Below, piece after piece: positions 1 through 8,437 of a DNA stretch of 64,000 nt. Where the stretch lies: the NCBI GenBank assembly GCA_014284505.1, contig JAAFYY010000001.1, positions 5,691,845-5,755,844 of the forward strand. Direction: 5' to 3'. The notes under the pieces were generated by a model, which made no database searches, had not been told where the DNA came from, and saw only the letters and a list, made by a program, of their open reading frames with translations. The position numbers and the translations under genes were made by a program. This stretch comes from Streptacidiphilus sp. 4-A2. GTDB taxonomy: Bacteria; Actinomycetota; Actinomycetes; Streptomycetales; Streptomycetaceae. The first letter of the stretch is position 1. Each line of letters begins with the position of its first letter.

Positions 1-725
1 GCGGCGGCCGCCCGGCGCAGATGGGTCTCGGCCTCGTCCAGGTCGCCCCGGCGCAGCAGCAGCGAGCCGAGCAGGCTGGCGGCCTCCGGGTCGTCCTCGG
101 CGGCGGCGCGGCAGCGCTCCTCCAGCGCGGCCTGCTCGCGGGCCGCGAGCGCGGACTCGAACGTCCGGAACCGGGGCGCGTCGCTCTCCTCGTCCGGCTC
201 GGCCTCCTCCGGCTCGCCCTCGCCCGAGCCCCCCTCCGAGCCCTCGCCCGGCCCGAAGCCGTCCGGCCCGGCGGTGCCCGGCAGCGCACGGCGCTCCGGG
301 CGGTCCGGCTGGTCCATCCGCTCGGCCGCGGCGAACCCGCCGGCCCCGGCCCGGGGCACGGGCGCGGCGTAGTCCTCGGCCTCGTCGAAGTGTTCCGGCT
401 CGTCCAGGACGTCGGACTGGTAGCGGTCCGGATCGCCAGGGCCGCCGGGCACCTCGAACTGCCCCAGCGCGGCCGCATACTGGGCCTTCTCGGCCGCGGT
501 CATCTCGACCGTGACATCCGTGTCCGAGTCGTCCGCACGGCCCGAGCGCGCGCGCGGGAGAGACAGCCGTCCCGCCCGCTGCGGTTCGTCCCGCTCGACT
601 CCTGGCCCTGCTCCCGAGATCATCGACATGTCGACTCCTGCGTCCGCCGGGTCCCTGGGCATCCCTGGCACGCACCGGAGCTCATGGCCGCTTTCCGGCC
701 TCGCACCGTCCCCCATGGGGCTCAT
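1..725 (-). CDS. TPR/SEL1-like repeat protein (C-terminus off the left edge)
   Basis: The reading frame is open from the left edge to an ATG at 725. The N-terminal part is acidic and rich in Pro, Glu and Gly. The last visible part, about residues 195-240, is helical with the pattern ALAAREQAALEERCRAAAED then a helix ending GDLDEAETHLRRAA, which resembles a tetratricopeptide repeat; such proteins usually act as protein-binding scaffolds. The start is uncertain. ATG 725 sits about 25 bases after a possible -10 (TATACC). ATG 629 has a better Shine-Dalgarno (CAGGAG five bases away). Most of the repeat region lies outside the window, so the exact family cannot be given. Confidence 0.6.
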   Translation of the reverse strand, partial: MSPMGDGARPESGHELRCVPGMPRDPADAGVDMSMISGAGPGVERDEPQRAGRLSLPRARSGRADDSDTDVTVEMTAAEKAQYAAALGQFEVPGGPGDPDRYQSDVLDEPEHFDEAEDYAAPVPRAGAGGFAAAERMDQPDRPERRALPGTAGPDGFGPGEGSEGGSGEGEPEEAEPDEESDAPRFRTFESALAAREQAALEERCRAAAEDDPEAASLLGSLLLRRGDLDEAETHLRRAAA

Positions 726-755
726 CGTCGCACCACCCGCAACCCGCGTACACCT

Positions 756-784
756 GGTATACCCCAGAGGAAGAGGTTACTTCA
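756..784 (-). promoter_or_regulatory. Possible promoter for the TPR-like gene
   Basis: On the minus strand TATACC (756-761) is preceded at 17 bases by TGAAGT (779-784), a partial match to TTGACA. The surrounding 735-1000 stretch is visibly less G+C-rich than its neighbours. A 65-codon open frame on the minus strand (777-974) has poor third-position G/C bias and no ribosome site, so I see regulatory DNA here and not a gene. Confidence 0.35.
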
Positions 785-1019
785 GCGCTTTGTCGATTTC
801 GCGACACATCAACCTCGCAACGCCTTGCCCGACTTGGCCGCTGACGCCGTCACACCTCGCCGCCGACTGCCTCAGGACCCCACCTTCCCGCTCTGCCAAC
901 AGGTTAGACGTTCCGTCAGATTCACTACCGAAACGGGCGATTGAAGTGACAACCGAAAGATCCGATCCCCACACCGAACCGCACCCACCCTGACACCGTC
1001 TACCCCCGGACGTGCGGAA

Positions 1020-1047
1020 GGCCCGGCGCAGAATCTGGCGCCGGGCC
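1020..1047 (-). terminator. Terminator of tRNA-fMet copy 1
   Basis: A 10-bp stem (GGCCCGGCGC with its complement) lies just downstream of the tRNA on the minus strand. There is no strong T-run, which is normal in high-G+C actinobacteria. It aligns with the terminator of copy 2, with a compensating G-C to A-T change in the stem. Confidence 0.7.
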
Positions 1048-1061
1048 CTCCGACTTCCGAG

Positions 1062-1135
1062 TAGCGGGGACAGGATTTGAACCTGCGACCTCTGGGTTAT
1101 GAGCCCAGCGAGCTACCGAGCTGCTCCACCCCGCG
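1062..1135 (-). tRNA. tRNA-fMet (initiator, anticodon CAU), copy 1
   Basis: The 74-base minus-strand sequence folds as a cloverleaf with anticodon loop CTCATAA and T-loop GGTTCAAATCC. Three consecutive G-C pairs next to the anticodon loop (CTGGG/CCCAG) and an unpaired first acceptor position (C1 opposite U72) are hallmarks of an initiator tRNA. CCA is not encoded. It is identical to copy 2. Confidence 0.95.
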
Positions 1136-1148
1136 TCGTTGTGGGTTA

Positions 1149-1178
1149 ACCGTAGCGTGCCCATACTGACCAGCGCAA
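1149..1178 (-). promoter_or_regulatory. Promoter of tRNA-fMet copy 1
   Basis: On the minus strand TTGCGC (1173-1178) and TACGGT (1149-1154) are separated by 18 bases and end about 14 bases before the mature tRNA 5' end. The TACGGT hexamer is kept before copy 2 at 1433-1438, but no good -35 is visible there. Confidence 0.5.
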
Positions 1179-1300
1179 ATCCATTACCCGGCCACCCCCG
1201 CGACACCCGTCCCTGAACCCCGGCCCGCAGCCCCCGGACCCCGCTCGGACGCCCGGACAGCGCGGGAAGACCCTGGACATGCACAGGCCCCCGGACATGC

Positions 1301-1335
1301 GTAAGGCCCGGCACAGGATCTGTGCCGGGCCTTAC
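1301..1335 (-). terminator. Terminator of tRNA-fMet copy 2
   Basis: A perfect 15-bp inverted repeat (GTAAGGCCCGGCACA with its complement, 5-base loop) directly follows the second tRNA on the minus strand and should stop transcription between the two tRNA units. Confidence 0.8.
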
Positions 1336-1345
1336 GACTTCCGAG

Positions 1346-1419
1346 TAGCGGGGACAGGATTTGAACCTGCGACCTCTGGGTTATGAGCCCAGCGAGCTAC
1401 CGAGCTGCTCCACCCCGCG
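1346..1419 (-). tRNA. tRNA-fMet (initiator, anticodon CAU), copy 2
   Basis: This is identical over 74 bases to copy 1, with the same initiator marks. The likely -10, tRNA and terminator are all duplicated at a spacing of 284 bases, so this is a tandem duplication of a complete transcription unit. It is transcribed divergently from the PPA1309 gene. Confidence 0.95.
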
Positions 1420-1501
1420 TCGTTGTAGGACAACCGTAGCACGTCGCAGGTGGGCGGCCGGACAGCGCAGTGGGGACCGGGCGGCATGTGAGGATGGAGG
1501 C

Positions 1502-2056
1502 ATGTCCGAAACCGCCGCCGAGGCACTGCCTCCCGCCGCCCAGCCGATCACCCGTGCCGTGCTCGAACTCGACGAGTACGCCGCCGGGCTCGGCTGGGAC
1601 CAGCCCGCCCGCCTGTTCGCCCTGGTCGACACGGCCGCGCTGCTGAAGAACGAGCCGGGCATCGCCCGCCAGCTGGGCCTGGAGCCGGGCCCCGAGGGGC
1701 AGCTCACCCCGATCGAGCAGGACGAGCTCCCCGCCGGACAGGCCCTGGACAGCTTCCTGGGCACTGTCGCCTGGCCGGACGCGGTGGCCGGCTGCGCACT
1801 GGTGGTCGAGCGGCTGATGCTGCCGCCCAGCGCCGAGACAGCGGTGCCCAGCGGCATGAACGAGAAGCAGCTGGCGAAGTGGGTGGCCGGCCACCCGGAC
1901 CGGGAGGAGGTCCGGATGACCGTGGCCGTGCTGCGGAACGGCACCCGGGAGACCGCACTGCGGCTGCGCTCCAAGGACATCGCCCGCGAGGTGCTGACCG
2001 GCCCCGCACTGGTGCCCGGGCTGGCCGAGGCCCTGCTCGCGACCTTCGAGGACTGA
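1502..2056 (+). CDS. PPA1309 family protein
   Basis: The 184-residue soluble acidic protein begins MSETAAEALPP and carries the conserved blocks ALVDTAALLKNEPG, TVAWPDAVAGCALVVERLMLP and REEVRMTVAVLRNGTRETALRL. These match an actinobacterial family of unknown function named after a Cutibacterium acnes gene. The start ATG follows a GAGGATGGAGG ribosome site. The gene lies next to, and convergent with, the YlbL-type protease gene, a pairing I know from other actinobacteria that suggests a functional link. No catalytic residues can be named. It has typical high-G+C codon use and no frameshift. Confidence 0.85.
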   Translation: MSETAAEALPPAAQPITRAVLELDEYAAGLGWDQPARLFALVDTAALLKNEPGIARQLGLEPGPEGQLTPIEQDELPAGQALDSFLGTVAWPDAVAGCALVVERLMLPPSAETAVPSGMNEKQLAKWVAGHPDREEVRMTVAVLRNGTRETALRLRSKDIAREVLTGPALVPGLAEALLATFED

Positions 2057-2067
2057 CGACGCAGCTG

Positions 2068-2098
2068 AACGGGCGCGCGGTAGCCCCGCGCGCCCGTT
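2068..2098. terminator. Bidirectional terminator between convergent genes
   Basis: A 13-bp G+C stem (AACGGGCGCGCGG with its complement) with a short loop lies between the stop of the PPA1309 gene and the stop of the convergent protease gene. Confidence 0.75.
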
Positions 2099-2142
2099 CG
2101 AGCCCTGCCCTGCCCTGCCCGCCGCGAGCTACCTGCCGCGCG

Positions 2143-3200
2143 CTACTTGCCGCAGCTGGGCAGGGCCGCCGTGTTGCCGGAGCGGATGTCGCTCAGATCG
2201 GTGAGCGCCCCGGCCAGGGTGGTGACCTTGATCAGCCGCAGCCCGGCCGGGGTCGCCGAGGCCGCCTCGGCGCAGTTGTCCGCCGGGGTGAAGAAGTACT
2301 GCGCTCCGGCGCCCGGGCTGCGATCATCTTCATGGAGATACCGCCGATCGGGCCGACAACGCCGTTGTCGTCGATGGTCCCGGTCCCGGCCACGAACTTG
2401 CCGTCGGTGAGGTTGGTCGGCTGGAGCTTGTCGATGATCCCGAGCGAGAACATCAGCCCGGCGCTGGGGCCGCCGACGTCGCCGAGGTTGATGTTGATGT
2501 TGAACGGGAAGGTGTGCTCGGTCCCCGGGTCGATGCCGACATAGGCCTTGCCGGTCTGCGGGTTCTTCGCGGTGGGGATGGTGACCTGCTGGGTGCTGCT
2601 CGGGCTCTTGCCCGGCGGGACGACGGTGAAGACCACGTCCTGACCGGGCTGGTGCTTGGTCACCAGCGCGGCCACCTGGGTGACGTCGGTCACCTTGGTC
2701 CCGTCCACGGCCACGATGACGTCCCCGGCATGCAGCCGGCCGACGGACGGGGTGCCCTCGACCACGGCCGAGACCACCACCTCGCTGCCCACCGGGATGC
2801 CCAGCTCGCTCAGCGCGGCGGCCTTGGCACTGTCCTGGGAGGCGGTGAACTCCTCCGCGTTCTGCTGCTCGGACTGCTGCTCGGTCTGGCCGCTCTGGTA
2901 GAGCGTGCTGCTGGGCACGACCGCCACATCGTGCTGCAACCACCCGGAGATCGCCTCGACCAGGTTCATCCGGTAGTTGGCGTTGGTGACCTCGACCGTG
3001 ACCATGTTGAGGTTCCCGCTGGTCGGGTAGGTCTTGTGGCCGCTGATCGTGATCACCTGCTGGCCGCCCTGGCTGCCGAGGGTGTTGTAGGTCGGCCCGG
3101 GACTCATCTCGGAGTAGGGCACCTTGATCAGCACTGCGGCGCAGAACATCGCTATCAGCAGCATCGTGGAGGCGAGCATCGTCGCGGAGCGGCGTGGCAT
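2143..3200 (-). CDS. YlbL-type membrane protease (PDZ plus Lon-like domain), frameshifted
   Basis: The order is an N-terminal transmembrane anchor (residues 7-27), a PDZ domain (about 130-210, motif VGRLHAGDVIVAVDG) and a Lon/S16-like protease domain. The candidate catalytic Ser is in GGPSAGLMFS and the Lys in GGISMKMIAA. The family is a membrane-anchored Lon-like peptidase with its active site outside the membrane, equivalent to Rv3194c. Near 2318, in the GCCCGGGC stretch, the frame changes; the second frame continues with AGAQYFFTPADNC and ends LPSCGK, as expected for the family. One missing base is the likely cause. There is no ribosome site of note, and the start is inferred from the membrane segment. 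Confidence 0.88.
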
Positions 3201-3283
3201 GGCACGACAGTACGGGACGTGATCCGTTACGCGCGCCCCGGAGTACCAACCGGGCGAAGACCGGACGGGCCCGGGTCCGACGG

Positions 3284-3448
3284 CTACTCCGTCTTCCCGG
3301 CGTCGCGCTCCATGGCCTCACGGAACCGCTGGTAGCCCGCGAGCGAGTCGCTGTCGGCGGTGGAGCGGGGCCTGCGGGACCAGAGCACCCACAGCCAGGC
3401 GAGCAGTCCGGCGACCACGGGGAAGATCCACCAGGCGAGTGCACTCAT
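3284..3448 (-). CDS. Small single-pass membrane protein (54 aa)
   Basis: A 54-residue frame begins MSALAWWIFPVVAGLLAWLW. It has one transmembrane helix (residues 4-24), a basic segment SRRPRS that should face the cytoplasm, and a conserved-looking tail LAGYQRFREAMERDAGK. A GGGAGT ribosome site lies five bases before the ATG. It sits 83 bases upstream of the YlbL-type gene on the same strand, and short membrane proteins of this form occur at this position in streptomycetes. Function is unknown. Confidence 0.75.
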   Translation of the reverse strand: MSALAWWIFPVVAGLLAWLWVLWSRRPRSTADSDSLAGYQRFREAMERDAGKTE

Positions 3449-3611
3449 GCCGTACTCCCAGCTCTTCGTGACTATCAGCAGACTAACTGCTGGTCAGCAC
3501 AACGACCTGGGGGCGGAGCGGGTAACGGCCTCGCCCGGCGCGGCACTCCCCGGCCGAGCGGCCGCCCGCCGACCGGGCGTAGCGGCCGGGCGGGCCGACG
3601 GGCGCGGCGCC

Positions 3612-4061
3612 TCAGCAGGCGGCGACCCACTCCTCGGTGCCGTCGCCGAAGCGCTGCTGCTTCCATATCGGCACGGTGTGCTTGATGTCGTCGATCAGCC
3701 GGCGGCAGGCCTCGAAGGCCTCGCCCCGGTGCGCGCAGGAGACCGCGACGATCACCGCGGTGTCGGTGACCGAGAGCGTGCCCACCCGGTGGACCGCGGC
3801 CAGTGCCAGCACCGGATAGTCCGCCAGCACCTTCTCGGCCACCCGGCGCAGCTCGGCCTCGGCACTGGGGTGGGCGCTGTACTCCAGGGCGGTGACGCCG
3901 GCCTTGCCGCCGTCGTGGTCGCGCACCGTGCCGACGAAGACGACGGTGCCGCCGGCCGAGGCGTCGCCCACAGCGGCGTACACCTCGTCCAGCGAGAGCG
4001 GTGTCTCCCGCAGGGCGAGCAGGCGGATCGGATCGGCGTCGTCGTGCTTCATGCCACCCAT
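3612..4061 (-). CDS. moaE: Molybdopterin synthase catalytic subunit MoaE
   Basis: The protein of about 149 residues has the MoaE fold signatures GGTVVFVGTVRDHD, CAHRGEAFEACRRLIDDIK and VPIWKQQRFGDG. The two lysines in DDIKHTVPIWK correspond to active-site residues. With MoaD-thiocarboxylate the enzyme inserts two sulfurs into cyclic pyranopterin monophosphate to make molybdopterin. MoaD is not in the window, but MoeZ (36472-37650), which activates small sulfur carriers, is. The start could be ATG 4061 or ATG 4052. The latter has GGTGG nearby but removes only three residues. The gene follows the SDR gene on the same strand with a 149-base gap. Confidence 0.93.
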   Translation of the reverse strand: MGGMKHDDADPIRLLALRETPLSLDEVYAAVGDASAGGTVVFVGTVRDHDGGKAGVTALEYSAHPSAEAELRRVAEKVLADYPVLALAAVHRVGTLSVTDTAVIVAVSCAHRGEAFEACRRLIDDIKHTVPIWKQQRFGDGTEEWVAAC

Positions 4062-4161
4062 GATGACCGAACGGCCCCCGGATTGGGCAATCTCTTCCGT
4101 ATCGCGGATATAACTTTCCACTTTCGCCGCCGCATCGGACACGCCGACCGCAGTGCCCACT

Positions 4162-4209
4162 CCGGTCACAGCTGTCCCGGCCACAGCCGCGCCGGTCACA
4201 GCTGTCCCG
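4162..4209. repeat. 18-bp direct repeat in the moaE leader
   Basis: CCGGTCACAGCTGTCCCG occurs at 4162-4179 and again at 4192-4209, inside the gap between the SDR gene and moaE. It could be translated in frame with moaE as a low-complexity Gly/Thr/Ala/Val stretch, but codon use does not look coding. Confidence 0.7.
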
Positions 4210-4210
4210 T

Positions 4211-5386
4211 TCACATCCGCCGCCGCTTGCGGGCCCGGCGCACCAGCGCCGCCGTGCCGACCAGGGCGACGGTGGCTCCGGCCGCGCCCAGGGTGGTCGC
4301 CGCGTCCTTGCCGCCCAGCCTGCGCCCGGCCACCGCGTGGTTGCCGGAGACCTGCTCCAGCAGCTCGCCCAGCGCCTGTTCGTTGGTGTAGGCCGGGCGC
4401 CAGCCGGCCTCGTGCAGGCGGCTGCCGGAGACCACCCACGGGTACATGGTGTAGGCGAGGTCCCCGGCCGGGGCCGGGGTCAGCCCCAGCCGGTGCAGCC
4501 TGGCGGCCGTGCCCAGGGCGAGCGTCGCCGGGAGCTCCATCCGGCGGATGCCGGTGATCTCCTCGACCTCCTCCTGCTCCAGCCAGCCGTCGCAGCCGAC
4601 CGTGATCTCGCCCTCGACCAGGCCCAGGGTGGCGTACTCCAGCGCCGTCGCCAGATCGTCCACATGGCAGAACTGCCAGCAGGGCCGGGAACCGGCCACC
4701 ACCAGCAGCCGTGGGGCCTCGAAGTGACGGGTGAGCACGGTGTCCACCCCGGGCCCCACCACCACGGCCGGGCGCAGCACGGTGACCGAGAGCCCGGGAT
4801 GGGCGTGCGGTGCCCGCCTGGCCAGCCGCTCGATCTCCAGCAGGTCGCCGACCAGGGACGCCTCCTCGGTGGCCCGCAGCGGCGCGTCCTCGGCCAGCGG
4901 CACCTCGTTGTCGGCGAGCGCCCCGTAGACCATCGCCGAGGTGCACAGCACCACCCGGTGCACCCCGGCCGCCGCGGCGGCGGTGAGCACGGTCTGGGTG
5001 CCGCGGACGTTGAAGGCACTGCGGGCCTTGGGATCGGTGGACATGCCCAGGTCCAGGGCGAGGTGCACCACCACGTCCACGCCGGTCAGCCGTTCGGCCA
5101 CGGCCGGGTCGCGGACGTCGAGCACCCGCCACTGCACGCCGGTGACCGCGCCCCGGCGCTCGTCGATGGCGAGCACCCGGCGCACCCCCGGCGAGGTGGC
5201 CAGGCGGGTCGCGAGCCGCTCGCCGACGCCCGAGGCGGCACCGGTGACGGCCACCACGAGCGGCGGTCCGGTGTAGGCGGGGCCAGGCGAGACCGACTCC
5301 GCACTCTCCGGCAGACTCTCCGGAGCCTGGGCACCGCACTGCTCAGCGGTCAGCCCAGAGCGAACGTGCGAAGGTGGGGAACTCAC
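4211..5386 (-). CDS. SDR family NAD(P)-dependent oxidoreductase/epimerase
   Basis: The 391-residue protein has an extended-SDR Rossmann core. The dinucleotide motif is VTGAASGVGERLA (about residue 45), the acidic strand end is AIDERR, DVRDP follows, and the catalytic Ser/Tyr region is CTSAMVYGALADN. The C-terminus is a hydrophobic helix followed by the basic tail RRARKRRR, so the protein may be tail-anchored. GTG 5386 has a strong GGAGGAG site. The substrate cannot be predicted from sequence; relatives are annotated as NAD-dependent epimerase/dehydratase. The gene is intact and diverges from the DUF2342 gene. Confidence 0.85.
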   Translation of the reverse strand: MSSPPSHVRSGLTAEQCGAQAPESLPESAESVSPGPAYTGPPLVVAVTGAASGVGERLATRLATSPGVRRVLAIDERRGAVTGVQWRVLDVRDPAVAERLTGVDVVVHLALDLGMSTDPKARSAFNVRGTQTVLTAAAAAGVHRVVLCTSAMVYGALADNEVPLAEDAPLRATEEASLVGDLLEIERLARRAPHAHPGLSVTVLRPAVVVGPGVDTVLTRHFEAPRLLVVAGSRPCWQFCHVDDLATALEYATLGLVEGEITVGCDGWLEQEEVEEITGIRRMELPATLALGTAARLHRLGLTPAPAGDLAYTMYPWVVSGSRLHEAGWRPAYTNEQALGELLEQVSGNHAVAGRRLGGKDAATTLGAAGATVALVGTAALVRRARKRRRM

Positions 5387-5597
5387 CGGCTCTCCTCCAC
5401 GGTTAGTTTTGATGCGTACGTCAGTGTCACGTACCGACCATCCTGCCCGAGGCAAGGGCATGGCGGTGCACCCGGCACGGTGGCTACCGGCAGCGACCGG
5501 AAACCGACCGTCCGATGCACCCGCCTCGGCCTTGGACCGGCCGACCCCTGCCCGCCGCACACCACTCTCGCGACGGCTGACGAGATCGAGGCAACTC

Positions 5598-7207
5598 GTG
5601 AGCGACATCCCCTTCGGCTTCGGCCTTCCCCCGAGGAGCCCGAGGACGGCAAGGCGCGAGGCGAATCGGGCTCGGGCTCCGGCTCAGGTTCGGGCTCCGG
5701 TTCGGGCTCCGGCTCCGGTTCGGGCTCTGGTTCGGGCTCCGGCTCGGGTTCGGGTTCGGGTTCCGGCGGGGGCTCCGGCAACCCCTTCGGCTTCGGCTTT
5801 CCCGGGCTGCCCGGCGGTGGCGGCTCCGGCAACCCCCTCGAAGGCCTGTTCGGCTCGATGAACCCCGGTGACATCGGCGCGGCCTTCCAGCAGCTGGGCC
5901 AGATGCTGTCCTTCGACGGCGGCCCGGTGAACTGGGAGCTGGCCAAGAACCTGGCCCGCCAGGCCGTGGTCCAGGGCGCCGAGGACGGCTCGAAGGACCG
6001 TTCGGTAGGTGAGTCGGAACGGGCCGCGGTGGCCGAGGCGATCCGGCTGGCCGAGCTGTGGCTGGACTCCGCGACCTCGCTCCCGGTCGGCGCGCACAGC
6101 GCCGTGGCCTGGAGCCGGGCGGAGTGGATCGAGGCCACCCTGCCGGTCTGGAAGGAGCTGGTGGACCCGGTCGCGGAGCGGGTCGCCAACGCCATGGGCG
6201 GGGTTGTCCCGCAGGAGATGCAGGCCATGGCCGGCCCGCTGCTGGGCGTGATGCGCAGCATGGGCGGAGCCATGTTCGGCTCGCAGATCGGCACCGCGCT
6301 GGGCGCGCTGGCCGCCGAGGTGCTGGGCGCCACCGACATCGGACTGCCGCTGGGCCCGGCGGGCCGGGCCGCGCTGCTGCCGCAGAACATCGAGGCGCTG
6401 GGCGAGGGTCTTTCCGTGCCCGCCTCCGAGGTCCGGCTGTACCTGGCCCTGCGCGAGGCCGCACATCAGCGGCTCTTCGAGCATGTGCCGTGGCTGCGGC
6501 AGCACCTGCTGGGCGCGGTCGAGGCGTACGCCCGTGGCATCACCGTGGACACCTCCCGGCTGGAGGACCTGGTCGGCCAGATCGACCCGACCAACCCGGA
6601 GGCCCTGCAGCAGGCCATGACCGGCGGCCTGTTCGAGCCCGAGGACACCCCCGAGCAGAAGGCCGCGCTGGCCCGGCTGGAGACCGCGCTGGCACTGGTC
6701 GAGGGCTGGGTGGACGCGGTGGTGCACGCCGCCGCGACCCCGCACCTGCCGCACGCCGCCGCGCTGCGGGAGACCCTGCGCCGCCGCCGGGCGACCGGCG
6801 GGCCCGCCGAGCAGACCTTCGCCACCCTGGTCGGCCTGGAGCTGCGCCCGCGCCGCCTGCGCGACGCCTCCCGGCTGTGGGCCTCGCTGGCCGACGCCCG
6901 TGGCGCCGACGGCCGGGACGCGCTGTGGGCGCACCCGGACCTGCTGCCCACCGCCAAGGACCTGGACGACCCGGACGGCTTCGTCCACGGCGGCTCCGGC
7001 TCCGGCGACGACGGCGCCGGCGAGGGCATCGACTTCTCCCAGCTGGACGAGATGCTCGGCCGGGCCGCCGCGGCCGCCGCCGAGGAGCAGCAGGGACGGA
7101 CCGCCCCGGGCGCCGACAAGGACAGGCCCGAAGACGGCAAGGGCGAGGACCGCAAGCCCGAGGACGGCAAGGACGCCGAGGGCGACGGCGGAGAGGGCCG
7201 CGCGTGA
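5598..7207 (+). CDS. DUF2342 zinc-dependent metalloprotease-like protein, frameshifted near start
   Basis: The N-terminus reads VSDIPFGFGLPP, then after a missing C in the CCCCC run at about 5627-5631 continues EEPEDGKARGES. A long Ser-Gly repeat and the family block FGSMNPGDIGAAFQQLGQML follow. The core (about residues 110-460) belongs to the zincin-like family once linked to F420 biosynthesis and equivalent to Rv3195. LREAAHQRLFEHVPWL holds the candidate His/Glu metal ligands. The C-terminus is charged and Lys/Glu/Asp-rich. GTG 5598 follows GAGG at six bases. The stop overlaps the NUDIX start (GTGA). Proteolytic activity is a family prediction, not proven by the sequence. Confidence 0.87.
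5667..5785 (+). repeat. Ser-Gly-coding simple repeat in the DUF2342 gene
   Basis: About eighteen consecutive Ser-Gly dipeptides are encoded by mixed TCG, TCC, TCA and TCT serine and GGC/GGT glycine codons. The region is a degenerate 6-bp repeat (tcgggc/tccggt). It lies in the variable linker between the short N-terminal motif and the conserved domain. Confidence 0.9.
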
Positions 7208-7770
7208 GCCTGCACCAGGACACCGTCCGCGTGCTGACCGCGTGGGCGGCGCCGGACCCGGAGCAGGACCTGCTCCGCCGCGACTACCTGGACCACCTCC
7301 AGGACCGTCCGGACGGCGTCTGGCGCTCCTGCCACCCGGCGCACATCACCGCCAGCGCGCTGGTGGTGGACGACGCGCGGGAGCGGGTCCTGCTGACCCT
7401 GCACCCCAAGGTCGGGCTGTGGCTGCAACTGGGCGGCCACTGCGAGCCGGAGGACACCGGCCTGGCCGCCGCCGCCCTGCGGGAGGCCACCGAGGAGTCC
7501 GGCATCGCCGAAGGGCTGGCGCTCTTCGCCGCCGGGGGCGTAGCGGCCCCGGTGAAGCTGGACCGGCACGCGGTCCGCTGCGCGGGCCGGGACCAGCCGG
7601 AGAACACCCATCTGGACGTCCAGTACCTGGTGACCGCCCCGGCCGGGGCGGTGGAGCGGATCAGCGAGGAGTCACTGGACCTGCGCTGGTTCGGCTTCGA
7701 CGCACTGCCGGAGCGCACCGACCAGTCGGTGCGCGACCTGGTCGCCAGGGCCCGCAAGCTGCTGCTCTGA
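7204..7770 (+). CDS. NUDIX hydrolase
   Basis: The 188-residue protein has a NUDIX motif of the streptomycete type, GGHCEPEDTGLAAAALREAT followed by EESGI, one residue longer than the canonical box. The two Glu of EES are the expected metal ligands. A DVQYLVTAPAG strand and a C-terminal RWFGFDALPE segment complete the fold. NUDIX enzymes hydrolyse nucleoside diphosphates linked to another group; the substrate is not evident. GTG overlaps the stop of the DUF2342 gene by four bases, so the two are probably translationally coupled. Confidence 0.88.
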   Translation: MSLHQDTVRVLTAWAAPDPEQDLLRRDYLDHLQDRPDGVWRSCHPAHITASALVVDDARERVLLTLHPKVGLWLQLGGHCEPEDTGLAAAALREATEESGIAEGLALFAAGGVAAPVKLDRHAVRCAGRDQPENTHLDVQYLVTAPAGAVERISEESLDLRWFGFDALPERTDQSVRDLVARARKLLL

Positions 7771-7793
7771 CGCCGGAGCGGCCAGGGCGGGCC

Positions 7794-7820
7794 GGAGCGG
7801 GACCGGGCCGGGCCCGCTCC
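7794..7820. terminator. Terminator between convergent genes
   Basis: GGAGCGGG (7794-7801) pairs with CCCGCTCC (7813-7820) between the NUDIX stop and the stop of the convergent metallopeptidase gene; the loop itself is G+C-rich. Confidence 0.55.
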
Positions 7821-7840
7821 CGGCCCGGGTGGCGGAGCGG

Positions 7841-8437
7841 TCAGCCGGTCCGCCGCCCCGGCCGGCCGTCCTCGGCCGTGCGCGGGCCCGGGATGTGCGG
7901 CAGCCCGGCGGCCCCGGCCGCCCCCTCCAGGTAGCCGCGGGCCCGCTCGGTGCGGGGGTAGCCGTCCAGCAGCCGCCAGAAGTGCGGGCCGTGGTCGGCC
8001 ACCAGCAGATGGGCCAGCTCGTGCAGCAGCACATAGTCGACGACGTACTCGGGCATCCCCTGCAACCGGTGCGAGAGCCGGATGGTGCCCTCGGCGGGCG
8101 TGCAGGAGCCCCAGCGGGTGTTCTGGTTGGTGACCCAGCGAACGCTGCGGGGAACCGCCTCGGCGCCCAGATAGCGCGCCGAGAGGTCGGCCGCCCGCTC
8201 GGCCAGGTCCTCGTCGCCGAGGACCTGCCGGCTCTCCTGGGCGGCCAGCTTGTCCAGCATCAGCGCCACCCAGCGCTTCTCCTCGGCCGCGGACATCCGC
8301 TCCGGGATGAGCACCACCGTGCGGTCGCCCTCGCGGTAGGCGGAGACCGTCCGGCTGCGCCTGGCGCTGCGGCGCACCTCGACGGACTGCCCCGCGCAGA
8401 CGTCCTCGGATGCGGCCGGAACACGCCGACGCGGCAC
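7841..8437 (-). CDS. YgjP/SprT-like M48-type metallopeptidase
   Basis: The roughly 198-residue protein carries the zinc site HELAHLLVADHGPHFW, with HExxH and a downstream His, preceded by VTNQNTRWGSCTPAEGTIRLS, the other signature of the YgjP family. The N-terminal segment VEVRRSARRSRTVSAYREG precedes a strand region. The family is a predicted zinc metalloprotease of unknown physiological substrate. The start is uncertain: GTG 8437 is used because the frame is coding from there, but no clear ribosome site precedes it. Confidence 0.87.
   Translation of the reverse strand: MPRRRVPAASEDVCAGQSVEVRRSARRSRTVSAYREGDRTVVLIPERMSAAEEKRWVALMLDKLAAQESRQVLGDEDLAERAADLSARYLGAEAVPRSVRWVTNQNTRWGSCTPAEGTIRLSHRLQGMPEYVVDYVLLHELAHLLVADHGPHFWRLLDGYPRTERARGYLEGAAGAAGLPHIPGPRTAEDGRPGRRTG

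Noticed and set aside
777..974. 65-codon minus-strand ORF before the tRNA genes
   Set aside because: No ribosome site, weak third-position G/C bias and no recognisable residues; treated as regulatory DNA.
4337..5597. Long plus-strand frame opposite the SDR gene, running into the DUF2342 gene
   Set aside because: A G+C shadow of the well-conserved SDR gene on the other strand; only the part after 5598 is real.
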